A DNA stretch of 37,372 nucleotides, taken from assembly GCA_029061925.1 (NCBI GenBank), contig JAIDRE010000120.1, positions 1 to 37,372 on the forward strand. The letters run 5' to 3'. A program made the position numbers and the translations under genes. Shown here in pieces: positions 26,190-34,455 of the stretch. The notes beneath the pieces were generated by a model, which made no database searches, was not told the DNA's origin, and was given only the letters and a program-made list of their open reading frames with translations. The DNA comes from Muribaculaceae bacterium. Its GTDB lineage: Bacteria; Bacteroidota; Bacteroidia; Bacteroidales; Muribaculaceae. Every line of letters begins with the position of its first letter. Position 1 is the first letter of the stretch.

Positions 26190-28449
26190 AAAAATTTTTT
26201 ATATAATCGTGTTTATCCTTCTAAATATTTCTTTAGACGGATATGCATATAGGGTACATATTTCATCAAAGGGAACTGTACCGACAAAAATAAGCTTATA
26301 TGACGATTCTATATTCGTGACAAGTTTTTCGACACGAGATTCAATTTTACAACTTCCCGACATAGCCTTTAACAGATTAAAAATTGAGGCTAAGGGATTT
26401 ATTCCTGTAGATACATTATGTGCTTCAAAAGATGACTTATTAAAAGTTGAAATGGACAGACTGCCACTTCAACTTAAAGAAGTTATCGTGACTCCTGATG
26501 CAACCTTGAAAGAAGATGGCGTTAATACCATAATATCAAATGTGGGTAATAGTTATATCGCTGAATTTGGTTCGTTGAATAATGGACTGGAGTGGGTGCC
26601 GGGGCTTATGAAACAAGAAACTGGCAATATTGTTATACCCGGTTATGGTGAACCTTTGATTTATGTTGATGGGCGCCGTATTTCTTCTCAGTCAGAGCTA
26701 AATGCCATACCAACAAAAGAAGTTGCTCAAATCCAAATTTTGCGAGAACCTGGTGCTTCTTATCCTCCAGGTACAAAGAGTGTGATTGTTATAAAATTAC
26801 GCAAGCATTTATCTGACTATATATCGCTAAATCCCTCGGTACGTTATACACAACGAAGACTCCCGGGAGTAACTCCCGGTTTAAATTTTTTGTTTTCTAC
26901 AAAAAAAATATCAGGTTCTCTTTCGGCAACTTATACTCATTCAGGGAGTAGGCCTCATGATGAACAAATTACACTTTTCAATAATGATGATTTGTTAGGA
27001 TACACCCAACAAAAAAAGTCTGATAATTTATCAAACAATCTGAATTTGACTGGTGGATTAGCATATACAGTAAACTCGACGTCAAGAATCCAAGTTCAAT
27101 ATACAGGGAACTTGAGACATGTAAATCGTAATACAAATGATAGAATGGAATTATTGAATAATTTCATTGAATCAATTTTCGAGCGAAAGATATGTAATTC
27201 TAATAATTCACATAATTTATCTTTAGGATATTATATGGAGAATAAAACCACGTCATTGGCGGTCAGTGCCGCATATAATGCAATTAGAAGAAATAAAAAT
27301 GAGAAATACAGTAGTGTTGAACAGATTTTAGATATAATTACTAATCCGGTTCGTTTTGAGTCATTTTTATCTTATTGTGAGTTTTCGCATAATACATCGT
27401 ATGGGCGATTTTCAGGAGGATATAACATTTCTATTTCAAATAATAATGCAAACTATATCCAAAACAATATATCTTCTGTAACTCATAACAGATCATATAG
27501 CATAGCGCCCTATTTGGGGTATGAGAAGCGAATTGATAAATTGACACTTCAGGGATCTGTTTCATATGTGTTTGATAAGATGCATTATATTCTACCTGCG
27601 ATTTTCTCGAAAACTTACAATGTTGTTACACCTTCTCTCCAAGTGAAATATAACATCAAAGGCAAATCGATTTCATTAAGGTATAAAATGGCACCTGAAT
27701 TTCCTTCATATTATCAATTAAATCCCATTAAAGAACAAATAGACTCGCTGAATTACTATCAAGGTAATCCTGATTTGCAATATTGCAGATATCACAATGT
27801 CACTCTTAACGCCGGTTCTTTTAAAGGGATCACTACAGGTATTTCGTATTCATGGAGGAATAATTCTGTAACCGAGGTACTTTTGCTTGACCCGTCAAAT
27901 AGTCTGTGTGGCGTTTATACCCCTCTGAATGTGGGTCGCTATAAAAAATTACAATATAATATTTCATATAATCTTTGGCGAAGGAATTTTAACCTCTTTG
28001 CAACGGGTTCATTAGAATATGCACATCTCTCATACCCTAAAGAAGTAAGTACTCCGTCTTCTAAAAATATTTCGGGGTTGATAATGGTTAATTGTAGATA
28101 TACAATAGCGAAAAAATATAATATATTTACTAATAGTTGGTATCGCAGTCCTTATATTACTACTAATCAGAAAATAGGCTACACATTAGGAGTTAATATC
28201 GGTATCTCAACTTCCCTGTTAAAGAATTCCTTAAATATATCTCTAACAGCCTCAGATTTATTTAGTCGTGCTGTTAGTCCGTCAACTGTTACTTCTTTTT
28301 TTAGCACCTCCATTCGTAAATCAAAATTTGACTATGACGGAAGATCAATCTCTATTTCTTTATCGTATACATTTAATCGTATAAAGACAAAATACAAAGA
28401 CGTTGATAATTACAATGACTTTAACAATAGAGCGGCTTCGCGTAATTAA
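26176..28449 (+). CDS. Outer-membrane beta-barrel protein, TonB-receptor-like
   Basis: A 757-aa protein with an N-terminal signal peptide (KKIFYIIVFILLNISLDGYA), a short carboxypeptidase-like beta domain to about residue 95, and a plug-like domain to about 210 (GLEWVPGLMKQ, IPGYGEPLIYVDGR, EPGASYPPG, VIVIKLRK). A long run of amphipathic strands follows to the C-terminus. This is the plan of Bacteroidetes TonB-dependent-receptor-like barrels, though I cannot point to a clear TonB box. The start overlaps the maturase by 14 bases; 26155 is an alternative. In this operon it may pass the peptide across the outer membrane, take it back up, or act as receptor/immunity. Confidence 0.78.
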   Translation: MKKNKKIFYIIVFILLNISLDGYAYRVHISSKGTVPTKISLYDDSIFVTSFSTRDSILQLPDIAFNRLKIEAKGFIPVDTLCASKDDLLKVEMDRLPLQLKEVIVTPDATLKEDGVNTIISNVGNSYIAEFGSLNNGLEWVPGLMKQETGNIVIPGYGEPLIYVDGRRISSQSELNAIPTKEVAQIQILREPGASYPPGTKSVIVIKLRKHLSDYISLNPSVRYTQRRLPGVTPGLNFLFSTKKISGSLSATYTHSGSRPHDEQITLFNNDDLLGYTQQKKSDNLSNNLNLTGGLAYTVNSTSRIQVQYTGNLRHVNRNTNDRMELLNNFIESIFERKICNSNNSHNLSLGYYMENKTTSLAVSAAYNAIRRNKNEKYSSVEQILDIITNPVRFESFLSYCEFSHNTSYGRFSGGYNISISNNNANYIQNNISSVTHNRSYSIAPYLGYEKRIDKLTLQGSVSYVFDKMHYILPAIFSKTYNVVTPSLQVKYNIKGKSISLRYKMAPEFPSYYQLNPIKEQIDSLNYYQGNPDLQYCRYHNVTLNAGSFKGITTGISYSWRNNSVTEVLLLDPSNSLCGVYTPLNVGRYKKLQYNISYNLWRRNFNLFATGSLEYAHLSYPKEVSTPSSKNISGLIMVNCRYTIAKKYNIFTNSWYRSPYITTNQKIGYTLGVNIGISTSLLKNSLNISLTASDLFSRAVSPSTVTSFFSTSIRKSKFDYDGRSISISLSYTFNRIKTKYKDVDNYNDFNNRAASRN

Positions 28450-28486
28450 TATTTTCGAATTTATCTTTTTAACTTATTGTTAGAAT

Positions 28487-29482
28487 ATGTATTTGAGCAC
28501 TGAAATATTATTAAATCTTTTTAACCGAACCTTTCCGGGCTTATATTACGGAAATACGTCTATCGGCTTATATTTAGGCTTGGTAGACCATAAGGCCGTA
28601 AGTCCTATTATCAAACAAGAGGTTGAGGGTTTAAAAGGTATTTCTAAAGAGCTGTCAATCAAAGACGGGGTTATAGGTGTAGTTCCGGTGATTGATATGC
28701 TTGCCAAAATACGTATGGGTCAGTCGTTGAACGCACTTTTTGAAGAAGTCGATTCTGTCGTTTTCAAAAAAGCCGGTTATTCACCTTGTGATTTAGACAT
28801 TCAACAAGCTACAAGTTTATCGCTGTACTTAGCTTATCGGTTATCGAAAACTAATGTCTCACCACTCTATAAGAGTATATGGACTTCGGTCTTATGTTCA
28901 GTAACCGAAACAATCTTGATGTCTATTCCGACCATAAGATTAGAGGATTATAAATTTTCTTTAAATTATCCACCTGCATTTTACTTACTATGTTTTTTGT
29001 TATGCCTTAAATCGGGATTAGATAAAAATATCTTTTCAAAAAAATTTAATGCAGTTTTACCTTATGTGGTGGAATATTTTCCTCGATCTCAGGCAAATAA
29101 GCTGTATTATTATCTTGTTTTGAGCCGTGTTAGAGATGAGTTGCATCTTGAAAGTGCAGAATTGAATGATCATATCAATCTGTTAGGTTCTTGTATATCA
29201 GTAAATGACATACAAGAAGAATTGAAAAATAATGTATATGTTGGAGATGGAATGTGTGGCTTATATCTGCTTTGTAATTATTTAGACGCTGAGCCACAAA
29301 TTTTATCCCAACTGTCAAATTTTGTATCGGAACGGCTGAAAACTTCTGCCGAGATTCAACGACTCCATGACAATCCTAAATATCTGGCAAATCATATTGG
29401 GTTTTGGGACGGTGTCGGTGGCATTCTTCTTACATCGTTGTTAATCAGGCTAAATAATATTAGAAATGGAATCATTAAATGA
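28487..29482 (+). CDS. Putative LanC-like alpha-toroid protein
   Basis: A 331-aa, mostly helical protein without signal peptide. Gly motifs recur as in the LanC/alpha-alpha toroid fold: YGNTSIGLYL (21-30), KDGVIGVVPVIDML (59-72), VGDGMCGLYLLCNYLD (252-267) and FWDGVGGILLTSLL (307-319). LanC cyclases add Cys to dehydrated residues and bind zinc through Cys and Cys-His. Here the usual WCxG and CHG motifs are absent, and the neighbouring core peptide has no Ser or Thr to dehydrate. It may therefore be a non-catalytic scaffold or bind the leader. Its stop overlaps the next gene by 17 bases. The fold call is tentative. Confidence 0.5.
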   Translation: MYLSTEILLNLFNRTFPGLYYGNTSIGLYLGLVDHKAVSPIIKQEVEGLKGISKELSIKDGVIGVVPVIDMLAKIRMGQSLNALFEEVDSVVFKKAGYSPCDLDIQQATSLSLYLAYRLSKTNVSPLYKSIWTSVLCSVTETILMSIPTIRLEDYKFSLNYPPAFYLLCFLLCLKSGLDKNIFSKKFNAVLPYVVEYFPRSQANKLYYYLVLSRVRDELHLESAELNDHINLLGSCISVNDIQEELKNNVYVGDGMCGLYLLCNYLDAEPQILSQLSNFVSERLKTSAEIQRLHDNPKYLANHIGFWDGVGGILLTSLLIRLNNIRNGIIK

Positions 29483-30200
29483 ATTGACTATATTAATATT
29501 GTTTCGTGCTGATTCGGTAAGACGTATTTATAATTTGTTGGCTGTTGTTGATTATTTGTCGCAATTCCCCAATTTGAAAATATATGTCAGGGAAGCAGAT
29601 ACAGTCAATCATCATTTATTGGATAAGCTACTGCCAAAATATGTCGATTATGAATTTATTGTTGACCGAGATACTATTCTTCACAAAACAAGCCATTTCA
29701 ACGATATGTTAAGGAATGTAACAACTCCATTTATCGGAATATGGGATACTGATGTAATACCTTATAAATCTTCATTTAATGAGTGTTTTGACGCTCTTGT
29801 AGATGATAGAGCAAGTATCGCTTTGCCATATAACGGATTGTGCTTTGATACTTCTGAAATAATTGCCGACTTATATTTACAGAACTATAATTTTTCTATA
29901 CTTGACCAAAATAAGCAGATGATGAGACCTCTCCAAAATCATAGACTTACAGGTGGAGCTGTTTTGATGAACCGTAAGGATTTTATATCATTAGGGGCAG
30001 AGAATGAAAATTATTATGGGTGGGGCGATGATGACTTTGACAGATATATCCGTTTTATGAATTCAGGAAAGAAAATATTCAGGAGCGACACTCCGCTATT
30101 CCATTTAAGCCATCCGAGAGGGGTAAACAGTGGCTTTTCATCTAAGGTTTATGAACATAATTCTAAAACAGAATTGTCTAAAACTATTAATAACAGATGA
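29466..30200 (+). CDS. Glycosyltransferase (GT2/GT7C-like)
   Basis: A 244-aa soluble GT-A-type glycosyltransferase. The DxD motif is Asp94-Thr-Asp96 in FIGIWDTDVIPY. The acceptor/catalytic region RLTGGAVLMNRKDFISLGAEN runs into YYGWGDDDFDRYIRF (184-197), the WGxEDxD-like motif of galactosyltransferase-type GT7C domains, with HLSH metal-ligand-like residues near the end. It overlaps the genes on both sides (17 and 4 bases), so it is firmly part of the operon. The acceptor could be the precursor peptide at Cys, Tyr or Asn, since the core lacks Ser and Thr, or a cell-envelope glycan. Confidence 0.82.
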   Translation: MESLNELTILILFRADSVRRIYNLLAVVDYLSQFPNLKIYVREADTVNHHLLDKLLPKYVDYEFIVDRDTILHKTSHFNDMLRNVTTPFIGIWDTDVIPYKSSFNECFDALVDDRASIALPYNGLCFDTSEIIADLYLQNYNFSILDQNKQMMRPLQNHRLTGGAVLMNRKDFISLGAENENYYGWGDDDFDRYIRFMNSGKKIFRSDTPLFHLSHPRGVNSGFSSKVYEHNSKTELSKTINNR

Positions 30201-31453
30201 TTCCATTCTTGTTACGCTTAGCTTTTATGATTATATCGCCTTTATTGAGAAAAATGGGATATAAACTTCATATCGGTTCGATATCGTGGAATAGATTTAA
30301 GAATCTGACTTTAAAATATAAAACTGTCATTATTAAGATAGATTGCATAAGGTTTAAACGATTTGCATTTGGTCTCAGTAAAGATAAGATTAAGATTGAA
30401 TGTGGGTTAAATGGGGTTGAGGTATATCGTAAAGAACGATTAAGAGCTTCTATTGAAAGAATGGAAGCAGATATTAAATTCTCGTCATTACAATATTATT
30501 CTGTTGAGGTTAAATTTCCTAATATAAAGGTTTTAAACCTGAATATTGATAAGGATGAGTTATATATTAAATCTGTTTTGTCTAAACAAGATTTATATAA
30601 CATTTTGCCCAATAATAATCTCTTTCATCAATATGTGAACTCGCTATTGGCTGAGCAAATAACAATTCTTGCCTATTATAATAACCATGAAGTAAAACCA
30701 ATGCCGCTTGTTAATTACCAAATATCGGGACTTGAACAATATGATAATTGGCAACCGGATTCTATCTCACTAAAAACACTAATTTTGTCAAAGTTGAAAT
30801 CAAAAGGACATTTGGCCTCGGAATATGTAACTTATGATAATATCCCTTATCTTGTCAAGGCTACTTTAATTGCTTGTGAAGATCCTGCTTTTATGTATCA
30901 TACAGGTGTGTGCCCCTATGCTTTTGGCTTGATTTTTAAGACGTTGTTTGATGGTCGTTTGCCAAATGGGGGTGGAAGTACATTAACTCAACAATTGATT
31001 AAAAATGCGTTTTTTACCGAGGATATTTCTATTGATAGAAAAGTCAAAGATGCACTAACCTCACTCATTGCAGAACGGATTTTTCATTTATCAAAGCATG
31101 ATATTTTAGAGATATATCTCAACATGGCTGAGTTTGGTATTGGGATTTGTGGCATAACACCAGCCTCTAAATATTATTTTAATAAGGATATTAGTAATCT
31201 TTCGCCTACAGAGGTTCTTGTATTAATGTACATATTACCTCGCCCCAAATTTTTTGAAGAAGCTCTGATTAATGATTCAATTCAATTAAGACAGAATCTA
31301 AGACGATATATTTTAAATAATATAAGTCGTTTAAAACAAATGAATATAATTGATAACTATCCACCATTACCACTCGCCGACGTGTCATTCCCCGGTGTTA
31401 ATGTGTCCCTTTGTCTTGATATAACGGATTGGTATAACAAAGATAATTTATGA
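30197..31453 (+). CDS. Stand-alone GT51 peptidoglycan transglycosylase
   Basis: A 418-aa protein with a hydrophobic N-terminal segment, a ~170-residue beta-rich region of uncertain family (faintly AsmA-like: KLHIGSISWNRFKNLTLKY), and a GT51 domain from about 205. All GT51 motifs are present: ACEDPAFMYHTG with catalytic Glu228, GGGSTLTQQLIKNAFF (258-273), a RKxxD segment, and EIYLNMAEFG (305-314) with the second Glu in place. No transpeptidase domain follows, unlike class A PBPs. It polymerises lipid II into glycan strands. In a peptide-antibiotic operon this suggests self-resistance by supplying an insensitive or additional polymerase. It overlaps both neighbours by ATGA. Confidence 0.85.
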   Translation: MIPFLLRLAFMIISPLLRKMGYKLHIGSISWNRFKNLTLKYKTVIIKIDCIRFKRFAFGLSKDKIKIECGLNGVEVYRKERLRASIERMEADIKFSSLQYYSVEVKFPNIKVLNLNIDKDELYIKSVLSKQDLYNILPNNNLFHQYVNSLLAEQITILAYYNNHEVKPMPLVNYQISGLEQYDNWQPDSISLKTLILSKLKSKGHLASEYVTYDNIPYLVKATLIACEDPAFMYHTGVCPYAFGLIFKTLFDGRLPNGGGSTLTQQLIKNAFFTEDISIDRKVKDALTSLIAERIFHLSKHDILEIYLNMAEFGIGICGITPASKYYFNKDISNLSPTEVLVLMYILPRPKFFEEALINDSIQLRQNLRRYILNNISRLKQMNIIDNYPPLPLADVSFPGVNVSLCLDITDWYNKDNL

Positions 31454-33642
31454 GACTTAAATATCATCCTCAGAGAGATATGATGGATTGCGGGGCTGCG
31501 TGTCTGCAATCCATTTGTAAGTATTATGGTAAGGAAGTGGATTTGCAATATATTCGCGAGCTTTGCCATATTACTCGTAACGGTGTGTCAATGCTTGGAA
31601 TAGCTGATGCGGCTGAGTCATTGGGATTTAAGACTATTGGGATTAAGTTGAATCTGGAACAACTCGCTAATGATGTCCATCTACCGTGTATAATACATTG
31701 GTCTCAGCAACATTTTGTAGTGGTAATTTCGGTTACAAAGCGTTATGTGACTATAATGGATCCCGCTGCCGGGATTTTAAAATATAAGACCGCCGAATTT
31801 CAAAAATCATGGTTACATCTAAGAGAAAAGGATTCTGATGAGAATCTTGGTGCAGCTTTACTATTATCTCCAACTCCGGCTTTCTATGATAAAGAATTTA
31901 AGGCTACTACGAATCTCAAATTTTCTCAATTTGTAAAATTGATGGTGCCCTATAAATCAGTGACGTGGAAAATTATTCTGTGTATGCTTTTTGGGTGTGT
32001 TTTTTCACTTATTTTCCCTTATCTAACACAGCAAATAGTTGATGTCGGCATATCAAATTCAGACCTTAGTTTCATATCTCTGATTCTATTAGCTGAATTA
32101 GCGTTACTTGTGGGGCAGATTATCAATAATATTATAAGAAGCAGACTGATGTTGATAATTACATCAGGCATAAGTATCGGATTGATCTCAAACTTTCTGG
32201 GGAAGTTGATGAGGCTGCCTATTACATTTTTTGATACTAAGCATATAGGTGACATTTTGCAACGTATAAAAGACTTCAATCGTATAGAATCGTTTTTGAC
32301 AGGCACACTTCTTAGTTTGGTTCTTGCAACGATTGTGTTTTTAGTATATGGTGTGATGATATTGTCTTATTCCCTTAAAATATTGTCGATATTTGTTGTT
32401 GGCAGTGTCGTATATGTTTGTTGGGTGTCAATGTTCTTGAAAAAAAGGCGTAAACTCAACTATATGCAGTTTCAATATCTTTCATCTAATCAATCAACAA
32501 TGATTCAATTGGTTAATGGTATGCAGGATATTAAATTAAACTCATGCGAGCGAACCAAGCGATGGGAATGGGAACGTCTTCAAAATCAAATAGTCCGTCT
32601 AAGACGTTATAGCCTGAATTTATCCAATATCCAAACTGCCGGCTCGTCGATGATCGACCAGGCAAAAAATCTGATTATTGTATTCTTTGCGGCAGAGGGG
32701 GTAATCTCGGGTCGCATATCGATTGGTGAACTTGTTGCAATTCAATATATCATAGGTCAGTTAAACGCACCTTTGCATCAGTTTGTATCTTCGATGCAAG
32801 AATTTCAAGATGCTAAAATCAGTATGGAGCGAATGCAAGAGGTTGAAACTGTTCCCGAAGAAGAAAAGCAATTTGACCACGTTGACAATCCTCAACTTGA
32901 CGACTGTGATATATATTTTAATAACGTAACCTTTCATTATGATGGACCAAGGTCACCAAAAGTTCTTGATGACATAAACTTTAAGATTGAAAATAAAAAG
33001 GTAACGGCAATTGTGGGGATGAGTGGCTGTGGTAAAACAACTCTCTTGAAAATTCTGTTGTCGTTCTTCCCAACTAACGGTGGTAGCATTGTTGTTGGTG
33101 ATATACCACTAAATAACATTAGTCCGAAAGAGTGGAGAAGTAAGTGTGGCGTCGTAATGCAGGACGGATTTATATTTTCTGATACAATTGAACGTAACAT
33201 AGCCCTTTCTGATGGAGAAATTGACCGGGAAAGGGTGATTTCGGCTGCTAAATCGGCAAATATTCATGATTATATCTTGTCGTTACCTATGAAATATAAT
33301 ACACGGATTGGTGCTGAAGGTCAAGGATTGAGCTCGGGTCAGAAACAGAGACTCTTAATCGCACGTGCCATTTACAAGAATCCGGCATTTATCATATTTG
33401 ACGAAGCGACAAATGCTCTTGATGCTAAAAACGAGCGTGCTATCGTTGAAAATCTTAATGAGTTCTACAAAGGTCGTACGGTTATAATTGTTGCTCATCG
33501 CTTGTCAACAGTTAAAAATGCTGACCAAATTGTTGTACTTGACAAAGGTCGGGTTATCGAGATCGGAACCCATACATCGTTAATAGTCAAGAAAGGAGCA
33601 TATTATAATCTCGTAAAAAATCAGCTTGAATTGGGGGCTTAA
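31450..33642 (+). CDS. C39-peptidase ABC exporter (PCAT)
   Basis: A 730-aa peptidase-containing ABC transporter. The N-terminal C39 domain has Cys14 in QRDMMDCGAACLQSICKYYG, His88 in IIHWSQQHFVVV and Asp104 in IMDPAAG, the full catalytic set. A six-helix membrane domain follows, then an ATPase with Walker A GMSGCGKTT (about 523), signature LSSGQKQR (about 627) and Walker B FIIFDEA, plus the H-loop in VAHRLST. It cuts double-Gly leaders and exports the core. Its obvious substrate is the 67-aa precursor in the same operon. No HlyD-type periplasmic adaptor is encoded here. It is the last operon gene and ends 6 bases from a convergent gene. Confidence 0.95.
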   Translation: MRLKYHPQRDMMDCGAACLQSICKYYGKEVDLQYIRELCHITRNGVSMLGIADAAESLGFKTIGIKLNLEQLANDVHLPCIIHWSQQHFVVVISVTKRYVTIMDPAAGILKYKTAEFQKSWLHLREKDSDENLGAALLLSPTPAFYDKEFKATTNLKFSQFVKLMVPYKSVTWKIILCMLFGCVFSLIFPYLTQQIVDVGISNSDLSFISLILLAELALLVGQIINNIIRSRLMLIITSGISIGLISNFLGKLMRLPITFFDTKHIGDILQRIKDFNRIESFLTGTLLSLVLATIVFLVYGVMILSYSLKILSIFVVGSVVYVCWVSMFLKKRRKLNYMQFQYLSSNQSTMIQLVNGMQDIKLNSCERTKRWEWERLQNQIVRLRRYSLNLSNIQTAGSSMIDQAKNLIIVFFAAEGVISGRISIGELVAIQYIIGQLNAPLHQFVSSMQEFQDAKISMERMQEVETVPEEEKQFDHVDNPQLDDCDIYFNNVTFHYDGPRSPKVLDDINFKIENKKVTAIVGMSGCGKTTLLKILLSFFPTNGGSIVVGDIPLNNISPKEWRSKCGVVMQDGFIFSDTIERNIALSDGEIDRERVISAAKSANIHDYILSLPMKYNTRIGAEGQGLSSGQKQRLLIARAIYKNPAFIIFDEATNALDAKNERAIVENLNEFYKGRTVIIVAHRLSTVKNADQIVVLDKGRVIEIGTHTSLIVKKGAYYNLVKNQLELGA

Positions 33643-33648
33643 ACACGA

Positions 33649-34398
33649 CTAACCCTGACCGTCTTGACTTTGTGTAGAACGTTTATCGGAGCTCGTTGCA
33701 AATTGTGCGGCGAGCTTCGAACCGTTATTGTGGCGGTTTTTGATTACGTTGGTGAGATAGACGGTGAAGAGCGGGAACATGATCATGCCCATGAACGAGA
33801 GAACGACACTCAAAATTTTGCCGGCGACGGTCACGGGGTAGATGTCACAGCCGAGTGATGTTACCTCCATCCCACACCACCAGAGTGCGGTTCCATAACT
33901 TGTCACATCGGGATTGACGAGGTGTTCGCGGTCAAAGAAAATCAGGCTTGCAAAGTAGGTGATGAGCAGCATGATTGAGATATACGATGTGAATAGACTC
34001 GTGATTTTGTTACTCGAAATATAGCCCAGCACGATTGAGAGGGCAAGCGCACCGCGAGCCATCGGGATGAAGCGTACGAAATACAGTGCATCGCTGCTGA
34101 GCTGAATCTGATAGTGATGTATCAGGTTGAGGTAGGGGATTGACAATATCAGGAACACGAGGCGCCGTTTGGTGTAGCTCCACTTGTTGTCGGCAATGAA
34201 GAGCTCTACAAAAAAATCAAGAATGAAAACCACACAAACAAACAGCTGAAAGTTCATGTAGTTATCATTCTCTAAGAACATTACGTTGTGAAACGTATCG
34301 TATGACATATACACAATCAGGAGCACCGACAATATCAAAACTGTCACGTGGCAACTGTTGAGAATCTTCTGTTTAAACTCCGGTGAAAATTTTTGCAT
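33649..34398 (-). CDS. Voltage-gated-type ion channel with unusual pore signature
   Basis: A 249-aa membrane protein with about six hydrophobic helices. The C-terminal part has the order of a 6TM potassium channel: a pore helix (ALWWCGMEVT), a filter-like segment and an inner helix (VAGKILSVVLSFMGMIMFP). The filter region reads TSLGCDIYPVT (180-190) where K+ channels have TVGYGDIYPVT; the flanking residues match well, but the GYG core is missing. It may be a cation channel of altered selectivity or a Bacteroidetes-specific subfamily. The C-terminal tail is polar and disordered. It is convergent with the peptide exporter. Confidence 0.75.
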   Translation of the reverse strand: MQKFSPEFKQKILNSCHVTVLILSVLLIVYMSYDTFHNVMFLENDNYMNFQLFVCVVFILDFFVELFIADNKWSYTKRRLVFLILSIPYLNLIHHYQIQLSSDALYFVRFIPMARGALALSIVLGYISSNKITSLFTSYISIMLLITYFASLIFFDREHLVNPDVTSYGTALWWCGMEVTSLGCDIYPVTVAGKILSVVLSFMGMIMFPLFTVYLTNVIKNRHNNGSKLAAQFATSSDKRSTQSQDGQG

Positions 34399-34402
34399 AG
34401 CG

Positions 34403-34441
34403 ATGAGTTGTTTGTAGCACTTTTATTATTAAACAACTCAT
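34403..34441. repeat. Perfect 11-bp inverted repeat between channel and portal genes
   Basis: ATGAGTTGTTT (34403-34413) and AAACAACTCAT (34431-34441) are exact reverse complements with 17 bases between. They fill the short gap between the portal-like gene and the channel gene. No T-run follows on either strand. It could be an operator or part of an element boundary. Confidence 0.6.
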
Positions 34442-34455
34442 GACGGCAATATGTT

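Noticed and set aside
28487..29482. Functional lanthionine cyclase
   Set aside because: Zinc motifs are not visible, there is no dehydratase gene, and the core peptide has no Ser or Thr; only a LanC-like fold is claimed.
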